Of a DNA stretch of 64,000 nucleotides, positions 1 to 10,715 are shown one piece after another. Below the pieces are notes generated by a model, which saw only the letters and a list, made by a program, of their open reading frames with translations, was not told the DNA's origin and did no database searches. Origin of the DNA: Rhynchospora pubera (taxonomy: Eukaryota; Streptophyta; Magnoliopsida; Poales; Cyperaceae). The position numbers and the translations under genes are program-made. Numbering within the stretch: position 1 is the first letter of the stretch; every line of letters starts with the position of its first letter. The stretch is from the NCBI GenBank assembly GCA_028095005.1, contig CM051459.1, positions 2,843,190 through 2,907,189 of the forward strand, given 5' to 3'.

Positions 1-5
1 TTTTA

Positions 6-1429
6 GGGAAAATTTATCCTGTACCCCTCAAAACTGAGGAAATACAGAATTTATCCCCCGAAAGTCAAAACATCTGATTTTACCCCTCAAAATTTTGGAC
101 GCATTATCTATTTGCCCTTCTACTGTATTTTATATTATAAAATAGAAAAAAGAAAAAATTGTGACGATTATACCCCTATCAATCTAAATCAATTCGGACC
201 AAATCGACGATTCTCCTTCTCTCTCGAAACCATTTTCTCTGTCCCGCAGCTTATCTCCTCCCCTCTCGCCAAGAATGCTACTGAGCCCCACCCCTCCTAC
301 ATCGGGCTCTACTATGAAGGAGACAATGCTCGAAAATAAATCAGGGGCCCCATTTCCTAGAGAGAGAAGCGTGACCCCGGCCATGGCAGGAGAGAGCTTC
401 AAGACCTCGGAAAGGTTGTCGAGTGAGGAGCAAAAGTAGTGGGAAGCAGTGTTGCCGAGGAGATAGAATAGGACTGAGAGCCATAGGAGAACGAGGAAGT
501 AGCCGAGAAGAGGCCTGATCTCCGCGAACTTGCAGTAGAAGAGTTGGTGGTAGTCGATGTAACCTAGAGGAACACACGTGGCGTGCGATTGGAGGTCTGC
601 CCAGCGCAATTTGGCGTCGGTGAGAGAGAAAATGCCTTGGCAGTTGTTGTCTTATGGGGTGGACGAGAAGAAGAGGGAAAGGGAGAAGGGGGGCATGTGC
701 TTTCTTTCGGCCAGATTCTTAACATGAATCTTATGGGGCCTGATGAGCGTGAAAGGAGGGTAAAGAGGAAGGCGGAAGGGTGGTGCAAAACCAAAGGTTT
801 TTTTGGGTTAGATTTTAAGTCAGAGCTATGAGGCATATTTTTCATTCATGATTGATGATGGTACTCGTTAGAGCAAGGTGCCAACCAAAAGAAAGAGGCT
901 TGGTCTTGTGATTTTTACACTTCTCTCGACGAAGCAGAAGACAAATAGGAAGCAGGGCTTCGACTCTCATGGTAGAAAATTTAAAAGTGTTTAATTTGGT
1001 CGTGTTTGAGCTGTTAATGGATGTGAAAGAGATTTGAGCGTGAGTGAGATAATTAATTGGTTTTTTATTAGAAAATTTATTAAGAAGACAACTTAAATAT
1101 GGCAAGAAAGAACGAAGACAAGTGCGAAGAAGACAGACAGGATAGGAGGAGAGCCTCTCGATTTAGATTCTCCTGGCTTGATCGAGATGAGAGAAGCCGT
1201 GCGACAGAAAAGAATGGTTTCGATTCAATTTGGTCTGGATGATTGGGTTAGATTGATAGGGGTATAATGGTCACAATTTTTTCTTTTTTCTATTTTATAA
1301 TATAAAATACAGTAGAAGGGCAAATAGATAATGCGTCCAAATTTTTGAGGGGTAAAATCAGATGTTTTGACTTTCGGGGGGTAAATTCTGTATTTCCTCA
1401 GTTTTGAGGGGTACAGGATAAATTTTCCC
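6..1429. mobile_element. Mutator-like element (Pack-MULE) with ~180-bp terminal inverted repeats
   Basis: The left end (6 to about 187) and the right end (about 1249-1429) are near-perfect inverted copies, each starting GGGAAAATTTATCC at its outer edge. The 9 bases after the right end (1430-1438, TATCTTTTA) end in TTTTA, the same five bases that precede the left end (1-5). This fits the 9-bp target duplication of Mutator elements, with four bases cut off by the window edge. Similarity continues weakly inward for about 60 bp. No transposase is present, so the element is non-autonomous. The interior carries a fragment of a host exchanger gene, which makes it a Pack-MULE. The close match between the two ends suggests a fairly recent insertion. 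Confidence 0.85.
270..640 (-). pseudogene. Captured fragment of a cation/calcium exchanger (CCX) gene
   Basis: The minus strand reads open through this stretch and gives the front part of a plant CCX/NCKX-type exchanger. It shows a Cys-rich loop ending in GYIDYHQLFYC, a hydrophobic helix with LFYLLGNTASHYFC, then the alpha-1 ion-binding motif with LSLGNGAPDLFSS. The intact family has two alpha repeats and about 11-13 membrane helices and exchanges Na+ or H+ for Ca2+ or other cations. Only the loop and the first helices are here. Similarity stops abruptly after GLSSILG, where unrelated codons follow. No second alpha repeat is present, so no transporter could be made. The piece lies inside the Mutator-like element, so it was probably copied from a gene elsewhere. 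Confidence 0.8.
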
Positions 1430-1439
1430 TATCTTTTAC

Positions 1440-2853
1440 GGATTTGGAGGAAAGAGAGAGAAGAAAGGGAAAGGAACTCTTGTAAGAGAGCTTTTATCTA
1501 CAAAACTAAATAAATGAAAACGACTTTTTCACATTTGCCCTTATACTTTTTTTAGCTTGACACGCGCTTTCGCTTTCATTTTTTTCCTGTCCCTTTTTGG
1601 ATTGAGTGCATCCTGTAAAATTAGTTTCCTTTCTGTTTCTGTTTTTTTTAGGTTGAATTTTTTTTTTCCTGTCCCTTTTTAAAGTATTAATTAATTGTGG
1701 ACTATGTTGCAGGAATATTGTAGAGGTGCAAACTTCATAATTTTGTATTACTGTCAAGAAAATTAAATAGCGCAAATATATTAACTATGACTTTAGTTAT
1801 AATCAGTACAAAATTCGGGTCGAATTTTATTAAAAAATGTTAATCTAAATAATCTGAGGGTTTAATGCTAATCATGTAATTAAGAATCCGCTAGTTGGTA
1901 ATATGTTGGACTGAAATACAAAATTTAGAAGTTTTCAGTGGTTCAAGTGAAAAATGCTGTCAGATTATTTTTGAACCTACATTTATGGGATTTGTCTATT
2001 TTCTGATCAGCATTAATTAGCATTTAGAGGTATAATTAATATTGGACAAACTTTTTCTAGAAGCCCTGATCGGCCGAGTTTATCAATAATTGTGGAGAGA
2101 GCAATAATATCATATCAACATTTACAATACGCGTGCATTATATTATATAAGATAAGATAAGATGTAGCGTCCACGTGTATAATCCGTCCGACCTGACTAA
2201 ACATAGAGGCGTGCAATTAGATCACTTCATCCTATATTTTATATCTACGTTTCATTTCATCCAAAGAACTAGAGAAAGGTGGTTTTCAGAATTGGTTGCT
2301 TTTTTGCAAATTAACATTTGTTTCTCTAATTTGTTTGGCACCAAGATTCATTATCAAACTTTGAGAAAAATAAGCCTTCAACTGTAATGGAACTTCAATC
2401 ACCCCTACTTTGATGATCTATTTTAACAATTCTCGCATGAACCAAATATTGATTATACTGTTGAACTTACTAGCGTCCTAAAGATTTAGATGATTACTTC
2501 TATTAATGAAGTTTAAATATACCATTCTTCTTTTTTTCCCCCTTCTTTTGCACTCTTCAGCATTTATATTCTGTTATTATTTTATTTAGCTTCTGACAAT
2601 TTGCCTACATTTCTAGAAATGCTCACAAAGGCGCATGTGACTAAAATATCGATCCATAATCTTCTTAATAAACTTTCAAAAAATAAAATAATCTTCTTAA
2701 TACAATAAAAAGAAACACAACTTAACAACAAGAGTTTCAAACTTGTGACGCGGAGCATGATCACTTATCCAGTATTCATTGGATTTTCAGAGATACACGC
2801 TCCATAAATTAATTTGACTTGACCGAATTTCTTTTGCAACTTTTTTTTTTCTG
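1440..2853. other. AT-rich intergenic DNA
   Basis: I see no convincing coding sequence here. The short open frames are low-complexity, with many Lys, Asn, Ile and Phe residues from A/T runs. There is a pyrimidine-rich patch around 1540-1690 and simple AT tracts throughout. Confidence 0.6.
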
Positions 2854-2861
2854 ATTATAAC

Positions 2862-3138
2862 CAGGGCCATCAAACGTTGATAACGACAATGGAATCCAAC
2901 ATTTCGTTTTCCATTCCGTTTCAGTAACGGTACATACTAATAATTTGGTTAGCCATTCCATTTGAATGGAATAGGATGGAATGACCAAATTTCAACTAAA
3001 TGCCACATAAATGTATGACGAAATCTATTCCGTTACCGTTCTATTTTTTGAAACGAAATGCAAATTCATACCATCATCAATTCCGTTCCAACAGAACAGA
3101 TACGGAAAACGGAGAACGGTACTCCGTTGATAGGCCAA
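2862..3138. mobile_element. Non-autonomous hAT-like element, 277 bp
   Basis: It is flanked by an exact 8-bp duplication ATTATAAC (2854-2861 and 3139-3146). The ends are imperfect inverted repeats (left CAGGGCCATCAAACG, right read inward TTGGCCTATCAACGG). The interior holds many CCGTTCC/GGAACGG and CCGTTTC/GAAACGG motifs in both orientations, like the subterminal transposase-binding repeats of Ac/Ds-type elements. It has no coding capacity. Confidence 0.75.
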
Positions 3139-3146
3139 ATTATAAC

Positions 3147-4676
3147 ACGGGAGAGGGGAGAGATTTTTGACTTGACCGCTCAATTTACCAGTTTTTCCTT
3201 AGCCCACCAAACAAGTCCCAAAAAGAGGCTCAAACTTCTGTCTGAGATGGTTGCATATTTATTACAAAACTATCTCCTTGAAATTTTGAAATCCTTGTGA
3301 ATTGTTTTATCTGCAATTATCTCTGTTCTCTCTCTCCTCTTTTTTCTTTTTAATTTTAGATAAGAAGCCGAACTTCATCTTTCTCAAAGGGTGCAGGATC
3401 CATATGTTAAGGACCGGATTTAAGTACTTGTTCCGTCGGATGGAGGCAAACCTACCATGATTTATTTTCGTTTTGTTTTGAAGTGGTCCTTTTCTTTCGT
3501 TTCATTGTTCTTCTTCACCCAAGCTGAATTTTTTATTTTATTATTTTTTTTTGTGTGCGCTCTTACCCTTATTTGTTATACAAAAATTTATCCATGTTTT
3601 TCATTTTTTTTTTAAAATTTTAACAACATGATTTTATTTCAAACATTCTAATAGTATTAGTTTTTCTTCTAAACTGCCAGAAACTCTCACTTTTACCAAA
3701 AGAATCTAGAGGTATGCCAAATTAATTAAACATATCAGCAAATTGTTAGAATTTATTTCAGTTAACCATAATTTGAGTGTATGGCGATTGGCGATTTCAT
3801 ACAGTTCTATAGCGCCAAAATTAGGATCTGCACATAATAATTACATTAAACTGTGCCAATGGAGCCAAGGTGCTCCAAAACTATGCTATAAACTAAGAGA
3901 TGATGAGTAATCAACACAGCAGAAAAATAGCACTTACCAAGTTTCTGAGCATGACAGTTTATTATTATTCTTCCATATTATTCTTCGTTTCAAGGAGCAA
4001 CATAGTGGTAATGAGGCAAGAGAGACAGAAAAACCAAAGGAGAGTTTCTGAAATAAATTCTAACAATTTGCTGATATGTTTAATTAATTTGCTGTCACGA
4101 ACTAACTATATGCGACAGAATCAAATGAGCTTTAAAATGATAAAACTTCATCGAACCTGAACTGCTCAGATCACTTGAACAACTCATGCAAAAACCTACG
4201 AAAGAAGGTCCAAACACAAACATAATTATTTAAAAAAAAATTCAGAAAACGGCATTCCATATTATTCTTCGTTTCATCTGCATTAAAGATCCAGCAAAAT
4301 CTGCTCAATATGTGGCTTGCTTGCCTCAAGGGCAAAAAAAAAAAAAAAAAAAAAGCTGAGAAGAAATTTGCTGTAAATTTATCACGTTTGAGAAATAAAT
4401 AGACTCTAGCTAACTTTCATTCATCCTTTCATTTTCCTGTTTATCTTAAAAATGGAATCTCCACAGATTCTCACAATTGCTTGTACTCTTTTAAGAAAGA
4501 CAAAGTTTTCTAAAAAATAGTACAAGAGGGTTATAAGTCGCATTTACCACACAACAGGAACCTCATGCATGTTTTCTCTCATTTTGCAGCTTATGCATGA
4601 AATTTGCCTTCTTTCTGGCATGCTCGCCTTTTACTCTTCCATGTTTTAAGCTCATTACAAGGGGAAAAAAAAATTC
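3147..4676. other. Intergenic DNA with an inverted repeat; no gene seen
   Basis: This is AT-rich DNA downstream of the PPR gene. It contains a perfect 44-bp inverted repeat (listed separately) and a 22-bp direct repeat beginning TTCCATATTATTCTTCG near 3973 and 4255. A run of about 20 A lies at 4334-4354. No supported gene is present. Confidence 0.6.
3718..4091. repeat. Perfect 44-bp inverted repeat with a 286-bp spacer
   Basis: The left arm is 3718-3761 and the right arm is 4048-4091. Every base of the left arm is the reverse complement of the right arm by eye. Similarity stops sharply at the outer ends, and no target duplication was found. It could be a MITE remnant or a foldback from local rearrangement. 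Confidence 0.8.
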
Positions 4677-6191
4677 CTACGCAATAGCAGTTGCTTCATT
4701 TTCCTTAGTCTCAACTCCTTCTGTGAGACCAATTTCTTTCAATTTCTCACGGAACAACTCGTATTGATCACCCTTATCCATGGACTCCTCAAAATACTTC
4801 ACAAATGCATTGATTATCTCTTCACTTGGCTTCCACTTGCCTTTCCTCCCTAACTCAACCCCCTTATCAAACCAATTCAATGCCAAATCCACTTTTGAAT
4901 GCTCCAAATAGTACTTCAAAAATAAATCAACAGTCCTTGTATTAGCATGTCCTTTAGCCATGCATTTTTCCCCAACGACTAGTGCTTCAGCGAGCATATC
5001 TTTCTTGAGATAAGCAGCGATGACTACATTTGGAATCCTGATGTCAAATCTGATAGCCTCGCGTTCAGTCTCAGTCTCCCAATTCTGGAAGCAGTTGATA
5101 AGTGCATCTAGGTCGTCTAACTTGTCCAAAGTCTGGAGCATTTGGAAATAGGAGCCATTAGTGGTTTTGGGGAATTGCTTTCTGAGAGATTTCCAGATCC
5201 GGTCAACCTCCTCCTTGTTGCCGATACCTGTGGGTCCATAAGATAAAATCATTATAACTGAGACGCAATTGCATGATAATAGACAGCATAAGAAAACAAA
5301 AGAATTGGGCAGAGGGATGGCACACACATACACAGTACCTGCATAGAGAGTGATGAGGAAGTGGTAGGGGTCACGGTCGCCCTTATTCATTTTCTGCTCA
5401 AGCCTCTTGAGCTGAGAGTGAGCCTCCTGAATCTTCCCGAATGAAGCATAAACGGATGCGAATGTGCCACAAAGACGCCAATCTGCGTTGAATCGGGGAT
5501 TTCTGGTGACCTCAGCGACGACGCGGTCAAACAAATCGGCATCTTTGAGGAAAGCAGAAGTCTTGGCGAGAATGGAGTAGGAGTAGTCGTCGGGGGAGAT
5601 GCCGGACGCCTTCATGTGAGAGAAGAGGGGAGGGATGTTGTGGGGGCGGTGGAGGGAGAGGAAGAGCGTCATGAGGTTGTGGAAAGGGAGAGTGGCGGAG
5701 AGGAGGTTGAGACGGAGCATGAGGGAGAAGAGGGAGAGGGAGTGGGGCTCCATCTTGGAGAGGGTGAATCCGGTGAGGAGAGCGCTGTAGGTGTGCTCCG
5801 TGCGGGCCTCGGGCGGGAGGGCCCAGAAGTAGCGCTGGGCCTCGTGGATGCCTTTGGCGCGGGTGAGGAGGTCGAGCCTGACGGCGTGGGTGCCAGGCGT
5901 CATAGCCATGCCCCGCTCCGTCATCCAGTCCAGCAGTGCCAGAGCGCGCGAGTGCTTGCCGTAGCGCCGCAGCTCCTTCACCAGCGAGAACAGCTGCTCG
6001 CGGGAGGTCGCCTTCTTCTCGCGCACCCACGCCTCCATCTCGCCCTCCACCGATTCCGCCGTTAAGAGACGGCGGAAGAGCGGATGCGCCGTTCGACGCG
6101 GAGGCGCCGAAGAGCTGCTGTTTCTGACAGCAGCAGCTGCGCAGAGGCGCCCCGTCAATTGCAACCGCCATGCCATAATTGCCATTCGCAT
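4677..6191 (-). CDS. P-class pentatricopeptide repeat (PPR) protein, probably mitochondrial
   Basis: There are two exons: 6191-5339 and 5227-4677. The intron (5338-5228, GTACTG...CACAG) is 111 bp, a multiple of three, and has no stop. Retained, the frame gives 504 aa; spliced, 467 aa. Splicing joins LITLYAG to IGNKEEVDRIW, a normal PPR helix pair. The intron-encoded part is hydrophobic and unlike the family, so splicing is the likely state. The first ~45 residues are rich in Arg, Ala and Ser with no acidic residues, which suggests an organelle transit peptide. The rest is a run of degenerate helix-turn-helix units of the P class. Such proteins bind organellar RNA and act in its stability, splicing or translation. 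No DYW or E domain is seen. The first ATG was used; in-frame Met codons at residues 3 and 6 are possible alternatives. GC content is very high in the 5' third and low in the 3' half. Confidence 0.88.
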   Translation of the reverse strand: MRMAIMAWRLQLTGRLCAAAAVRNSSSSAPPRRTAHPLFRRLLTAESVEGEMEAWVREKKATSREQLFSLVKELRRYGKHSRALALLDWMTERGMAMTPGTHAVRLDLLTRAKGIHEAQRYFWALPPEARTEHTYSALLTGFTLSKMEPHSLSLFSLMLRLNLLSATLPFHNLMTLFLSLHRPHNIPPLFSHMKASGISPDDYSYSILAKTSAFLKDADLFDRVVAEVTRNPRFNADWRLCGTFASVYASFGKIQEAHSQLKRLEQKMNKGDRDPYHFLITLYAGTVYVCAIPLPNSFVFLCCLLSCNCVSVIMILSYGPTGIGNKEEVDRIWKSLRKQFPKTTNGSYFQMLQTLDKLDDLDALINCFQNWETETEREAIRFDIRIPNVVIAAYLKKDMLAEALVVGEKCMAKGHANTRTVDLFLKYYLEHSKVDLALNWFDKGVELGRKGKWKPSEEIINAFVKYFEESMDKGDQYELFREKLKEIGLTEGVETKENEATAIA

Positions 6192-6374
6192 TTACAAATT
6201 GCAAATTACAAGAGGGGTTAAGCTGACTGACTAAGTGCGCCTCGTGGGTTTTCAACGTCTAGGGTTTTAGAGTTTAGACAATCGGTTTCTACTTTCTACG
6301 GATTTCGTTCACAGCTAGCATAATAACTCAACAACTATCTGTAACTTTCTATTTCATCTCAATTTACTGCTCAC

Positions 6375-7681
6375 CAAAGGTTTAAATAGCGGATAGCGGA
6401 CTCGTAGCGGACATGCTAATATCATAGCGGATAGCGGATAGCGGATAGCGGATATTTAGCGGCCGCTATCGGACCATAGCGGATTTGCACATACAAGTGT
6501 TTTTTGAAGATCTAGTTTAGTCCAAAATAAAAAATATTTTCAAGCAACTAATTAACGCTAACTAAAATTATATTTATTTTCTATACATATTTGACCACTA
6601 AACTTTAAGAATTTGAAAATGTTCAAAACATAAAAGTTGTGGCCAATTTTGTAAACTTTACATAGAATTTTGAATCACGTCAATTGGAGTGTTAGAAAAT
6701 TGCTCAATTTTAAATTTAGACTAATTACACTTAATTAATCCAATTAAAACAAAGAGCAAGAGAGGATCTAGTGCTAAGCTCATTCGACACAAGAGAATTG
6801 GGAGAAATCGATACCTCGTCCAATATCGCAATTGGACGGCTCGATCCATGGCATGGGAGTTGGTGGCGAGCCTCCATGCGCCTCCTACTTCGTCGGTTGA
6901 TCGGCCTCGAGTCCACCAAGGAGGTTAACCATAATCTTCAACTCTTGTGCTAGCAAGAGGAAGAAACAAGCTAATCCCTCTAGGTTTCCTCTCTCATTTA
7001 GCAATTAATTGCTTTAATTTGTGGAGAGGAGTGCTCAACCCATGAGCTAGAATGGAGATGAGAGAAGAGAGAGCAAGGAGAAAATTCTGAAATTTTCTCC
7101 CTTGGTGAAATTTCGGCCATAGAGGAGGTGAGAGAGAAAGGTGTGGAGGCTAGGGTTTCCCCAAAACTTGACCCCTTTATATAGTGCTCTCTTGACCTAC
7201 CTACCACAACAAATTGTGGACAAAATTGCCCTCACATGGCCGGCCCCATTGGAGGCTTTTGTGGGCTACACCAAGTGTGTTAAAAGCCCATTAATTCAAA
7301 CTTTTTAATTGCTCTTTCAACTAACCTCAAACCTTTTGTGGGCTACACCAAGAATTTGAAAATGTTCAAAACATAAAAGTTGTGGCCAATTTTGTAAATT
7401 TTACATAGAATTTTGAATCACGTCAATTGGAGTTCGTATGTGAAAGTTATGTCCAAAATACTACTGCTATATCAGAAAATTATAAACTGCACTGCTCTTT
7501 CCGTTATTGTACCGCTATAGCACCCGCTATTTTCCGCTATTTCACCGCTATATCCCGCTATTTCCCGCTATAGGTCGCGCTATCGGACGAACCGCTAAAT
7601 CTGTAGCGTTGTAGCGGTGTATCAAATAGCACCGCTATAGCGCCGCTATTGCGGCCGCTATGACTGCTATTTGAACCTATG
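6375..7681. mobile_element. hAT-type element with terminal TAGCGG repeat clusters, 1.3 kb
   Basis: It is flanked by an exact 8-bp duplication CTGCTCAC (6367-6374 and 7682-7689). The ends are 16-bp inverted repeats CAWAGGTTYAAATAGC. The first ~100 bp hold many direct TAGCGGA units. The last ~180 bp hold more than ten CCGCTAT units in the opposite sense, so both ends point the same motif inward. The interior includes an 84-bp segment present twice (6607-6690 and 7350-7433, one mismatch) around a GC-richer stretch. No transposase reading frame is visible, so the element depends on a helper. Confidence 0.85.
6607..7433. repeat. 84-bp direct duplication bracketing the centre of the hAT element
   Basis: The copies at 6607-6690 and 7350-7433 differ at one position by eye (AAACTTTAC versus AAATTTTAC). 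Between them lies 659 bp with different base composition. A further short direct repeat, TTTTGTGGGCTACACCAAG, occurs near 7258 and 7333. The arrangement suggests that foreign sequence entered by a duplication-generating event. Confidence 0.7.
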
Positions 7682-7689
7682 CTGCTCAC

Positions 7690-8181
7690 AAATTTGACCA
7701 ACTTATTATTTATTTATGCAATTCAATTTGATACTAGACGATAAAGGATCTGTATGGAATTGCTTTGCTCACGCCTTTCTACAGAGATTCACTCCTATTT
7801 CTTTCCTTTTTTATCAAAATACATTGGATGATTTGGATCCATCATTTGAAGTTTTTCATTTTGGGACGTGATAAAATTTGACGGAGTCCGTCCATATCAT
7901 TTTCGACCATACATTTTTTGAAGAATAATGCTATACAATGATGGAGCTAAAAAACTTTCTGGTATGAATCATTACAATTAATTATTAATACTTAAATTTA
8001 TAATGATAATGATATAGATACCAAATCAAAAATATGAAAAATTAATTATGAAATTATATTCATATTTTGATGAATTCAAATGCATAATTTCTCATCTTTA
8101 TGGTTTCTTTAACTACAAAATATATATAATATTGAAATGGAAAAAATAAGATGAAAGTGTACCCCTTTATTGCACTTAGCT
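7690..8181. other. AT-rich intergenic DNA
   Basis: I see nothing coding and no repeat structure between the two hAT elements. Confidence 0.5.
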
Positions 8182-8189
8182 CCGTCCAT

Positions 8190-8584
8190 TAGGGCTGAAA
8201 ACGGTAGCCGTTTCAACCGTTCTTTCGTTTCGTTTCGTCCGGAACGGAACGGTAACGGATAAGGATTTCAATTTCGTTTAAGGAACGGAACAACTAACGC
8301 AAATAGAAATTATGTTTCGTCTCAGAACAGAACGATTAGTGAAAATGGTACGTTTCGTGGTCGTTTATTTCGCACATTTCGTCTACAATTTTTTTCATGG
8401 TTTTATTATTAGATTGCAGAGGACCTCAGCAAAGAGATCGAGGGAGAAACGAGTAAAATTAGATTTCTGCAGCGTCACTCCGTCATTTCTCCGCCGAACA
8501 CAGTCACATCTATCTCTCTCAACGCAACATGTGTTTAACGAAAATGACCACTTTCGTGGTCGTTTTCCACGTTATGCACCCCTA
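8190..8584. mobile_element. Ac/Ds-like non-autonomous hAT element, 395 bp
   Basis: It is flanked by an exact 8-bp duplication CCGTCCAT (8182-8189 and 8585-8592). The ends are TAGGGCTGAAAACGG (left) and TAGGGGTGCATAACG (right, read inward). Both resemble the Ac terminus and are followed by many CCGTT/AACGG and TTTCGT motifs. The open frame across it (8312-8716) is a by-product of these repeats. Confidence 0.85.
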
Positions 8585-8592
8585 CCGTCCAT

Positions 8593-9219
8593 GATACTAT
8601 GGAGTGTGGGTGCATGTTGGCCAACAGATGAAAATTCATCAATTCTATCATTTATTCTACATAAAACACTAGCTTTCGTAGAATATATAAAATTCCTGTG
8701 GATGGAGAATTGCTGACAAGTATATTTGTTCCCCTAATTACTAAAGAACAAAAACATTGTACTCTTGTTATTCAGTGCTATGCACAGTGCACTAATCGTT
8801 TCTCAATATGGGCTTTCTTGGGCTTCTCTATAGCCCTTTCCTCCCCCTTGACCCTTGTTCTGTTGTTCTGCATTCTGACATGGCACATTTCATTAAACAT
8901 CGATAACATTGTTGTCTTTCTGCCTTGTCAAACATTTTGTGGGACCCATGATGGCCTCATCACTCAATAACAGATTAACAGTCCATGTTCATGTAGAATT
9001 GAGAAGATGAGCACGCGAGATGAAATTCTTATACGCGCGCGCGCACACACACATATATATAGGTATACTAGAAAACAATTTTCAATAGAACAAAGCCATT
9101 CTAGCTACTGTTAACAATTAACAAACCAGCTAATTAAGTAGATATGAGTCAAGCATATAATAATTAATGCCGGTTCCACTGCATCTACATTAATTATTAC
9201 AAATTAATGACAAACACTA
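8593..9219. other. Intergenic DNA 3' of the first protease gene, with an alternating purine-pyrimidine tract
   Basis: No supported gene is present. The positions around 9034-9060 are a run of GC, then AC, then AT dinucleotides, a simple repeat able in principle to adopt left-handed DNA. Confidence 0.6.
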
Positions 9220-10715
9220 CTATACTCCATGAGTGCAATCCACAGTTGCCATGCGCAAAATGCCGCCAGTGCGCATATCAAACTCGAACTGTGTATTGAC
9301 CTGCTGGAATGCACCAAGAACAGCCGGAGCAAGACCGGTGTTCTCTGGAAACATTGCAAGGCAAAACTGTTGCTCGTTCAAGTCAACATAAAACACTTGT
9401 TGATAAAAGAGCGGCAAGTCAGCACCCGCGAAATGAAATGTCATGCTAGGTAGTAAATTCACTGGGTCCTCATTTGGTGGAAGGTCGAAGCACAGGTCAA
9501 ACCTTTCGGCTTCACCCCTTCCCTGTACTGGCAGAAGATGGCGTGTTTCAAAGTGCAGGACGAGTGCATCGCGCACTATCTAATCAACAACATAACTTCA
9601 GTTAACAATTATTTTTGTGGTAAAAGAAAACATAATGTGAGCTGAAAATAAAATACCTTATAAGCAAGCTTAGGCAGGTAAGTATAATGAGCCCCTGAAT
9701 CTATCATAAATCCACGAAGACCGGATGGATCTCGGTCAAATGTTCCTGGTGGGAAGTATATCCCCGTATTATCAATGCTCATGTCAGTCAAGTTCACGTA
9801 ATAAAGTCCGAAACCATTGTTGAACCTCAAGATCTGGGTCTCCTGTATCCTGGCAACTGGAGGCCAGGTGATTTCATCACCAAACAGTAGAGTCATGGCG
9901 GCGGTGGACCCTGGTTCAACAAGACAGTAGGAGAATCGCATACCAGTGACCGGGCTAGAGGATGGTTGGGAAATGAATGACTCTGGTTCAAGGTTCAATC
10001 CAAAGATACCAACGGGCCCATTGAGCGGGTAATCTGTGTCGGTTTGGTGAGTGCAACCGAATACAACGTTCGGCACATGAACATACGCCCCCTGGCTGGC
10101 GGTGAAAGTGAAAACTTCTGAAGAAAGAGTTCCATTTGCAGAAGTATCATCAGCATAGAATATACTGAAATAGCAAAGACCGTTTGGTCCTGGTTTATAA
10201 AATGGAGCCCGGCAGTAAGGATGGTTGGCCATGAGAGCTCCATAGCTCGGGGAGTTCTGGGGATTAAAAAGCCTTGGCTGCTGCTGGAAGCATTCATGGC
10301 ATGGTTCACATTGGATCCATGATAAGCTGCTTCCAGTATCAAGGTGGAGATAATAGTTCTCGAATGCGGTACCAGTACCGATTCCCATCTCAACCATGTA
10401 GTAGAGATCTCTAGAACTCAATCCTGGCCGGATCTGTGATGGATCAATATCGGAATAATTTGCAGAACCCAGGTTGTGTAGTGATATGAGATAATGAAGG
10501 CGGCGTCTATCGGATTCAAGAACTCTGTTAAGACGCTTGGTGTCAGTGAGGTTAGAATTGAAGAAGGGAGAGAGTGGTGACAGAGGGTCTATTAGTTTGA
10601 GACTAAACCCATTTTGATGTTGGGCTGCTGAGATATTTTGTGATGTCACTAAGATTACTGGAAGACTCCATGAGAAAATCATGAGGTAGTGGTAAAAATG
10701 TTTAGAAGACTCCAT
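9220..10715 (-). CDS. Nepenthesin-type (A1B) aspartic protease, copy 1
   Basis: Exon 1 is 10715-9657 and exon 2 is 9579-9220. The intron is 9656-9580, 77 bp, phase 0, after LPKLAYK. The product is 472 aa. A hydrophobic N-terminus (about residues 9-25) looks like a signal peptide, pointing to the secretory pathway or outside the cell. A short propeptide with LIDPLSPLSPFF follows. The first catalytic motif is DTGSS (Asp126), followed by a Cys-rich nepenthesin-type insert (CEPCHECFQQ...YC...C). The second is DSGAH (Asp339). The end FEFDMRTGGILRMATVDC matches the family's C-terminal sheet. Both catalytic aspartates are kept and the frame is clean, so it is probably functional. Its closest relative is the neighbour at 13948-19045, same strand, same intron position: a tandem duplicate. 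The physiological substrate cannot be told. Confidence 0.9.

Noticed and set aside
5527..6255. 242-aa minus frame and plus-strand frames over the PPR 5' end
   Set aside because: They are shadows produced by the high GC content; only the PPR frame shows family motifs.
8312..8716. 134-aa plus frame
   Set aside because: It lies across the hAT element at 8190-8584 and its Arg/Phe-rich sequence comes from the AACGG/CGTTTC repeats.
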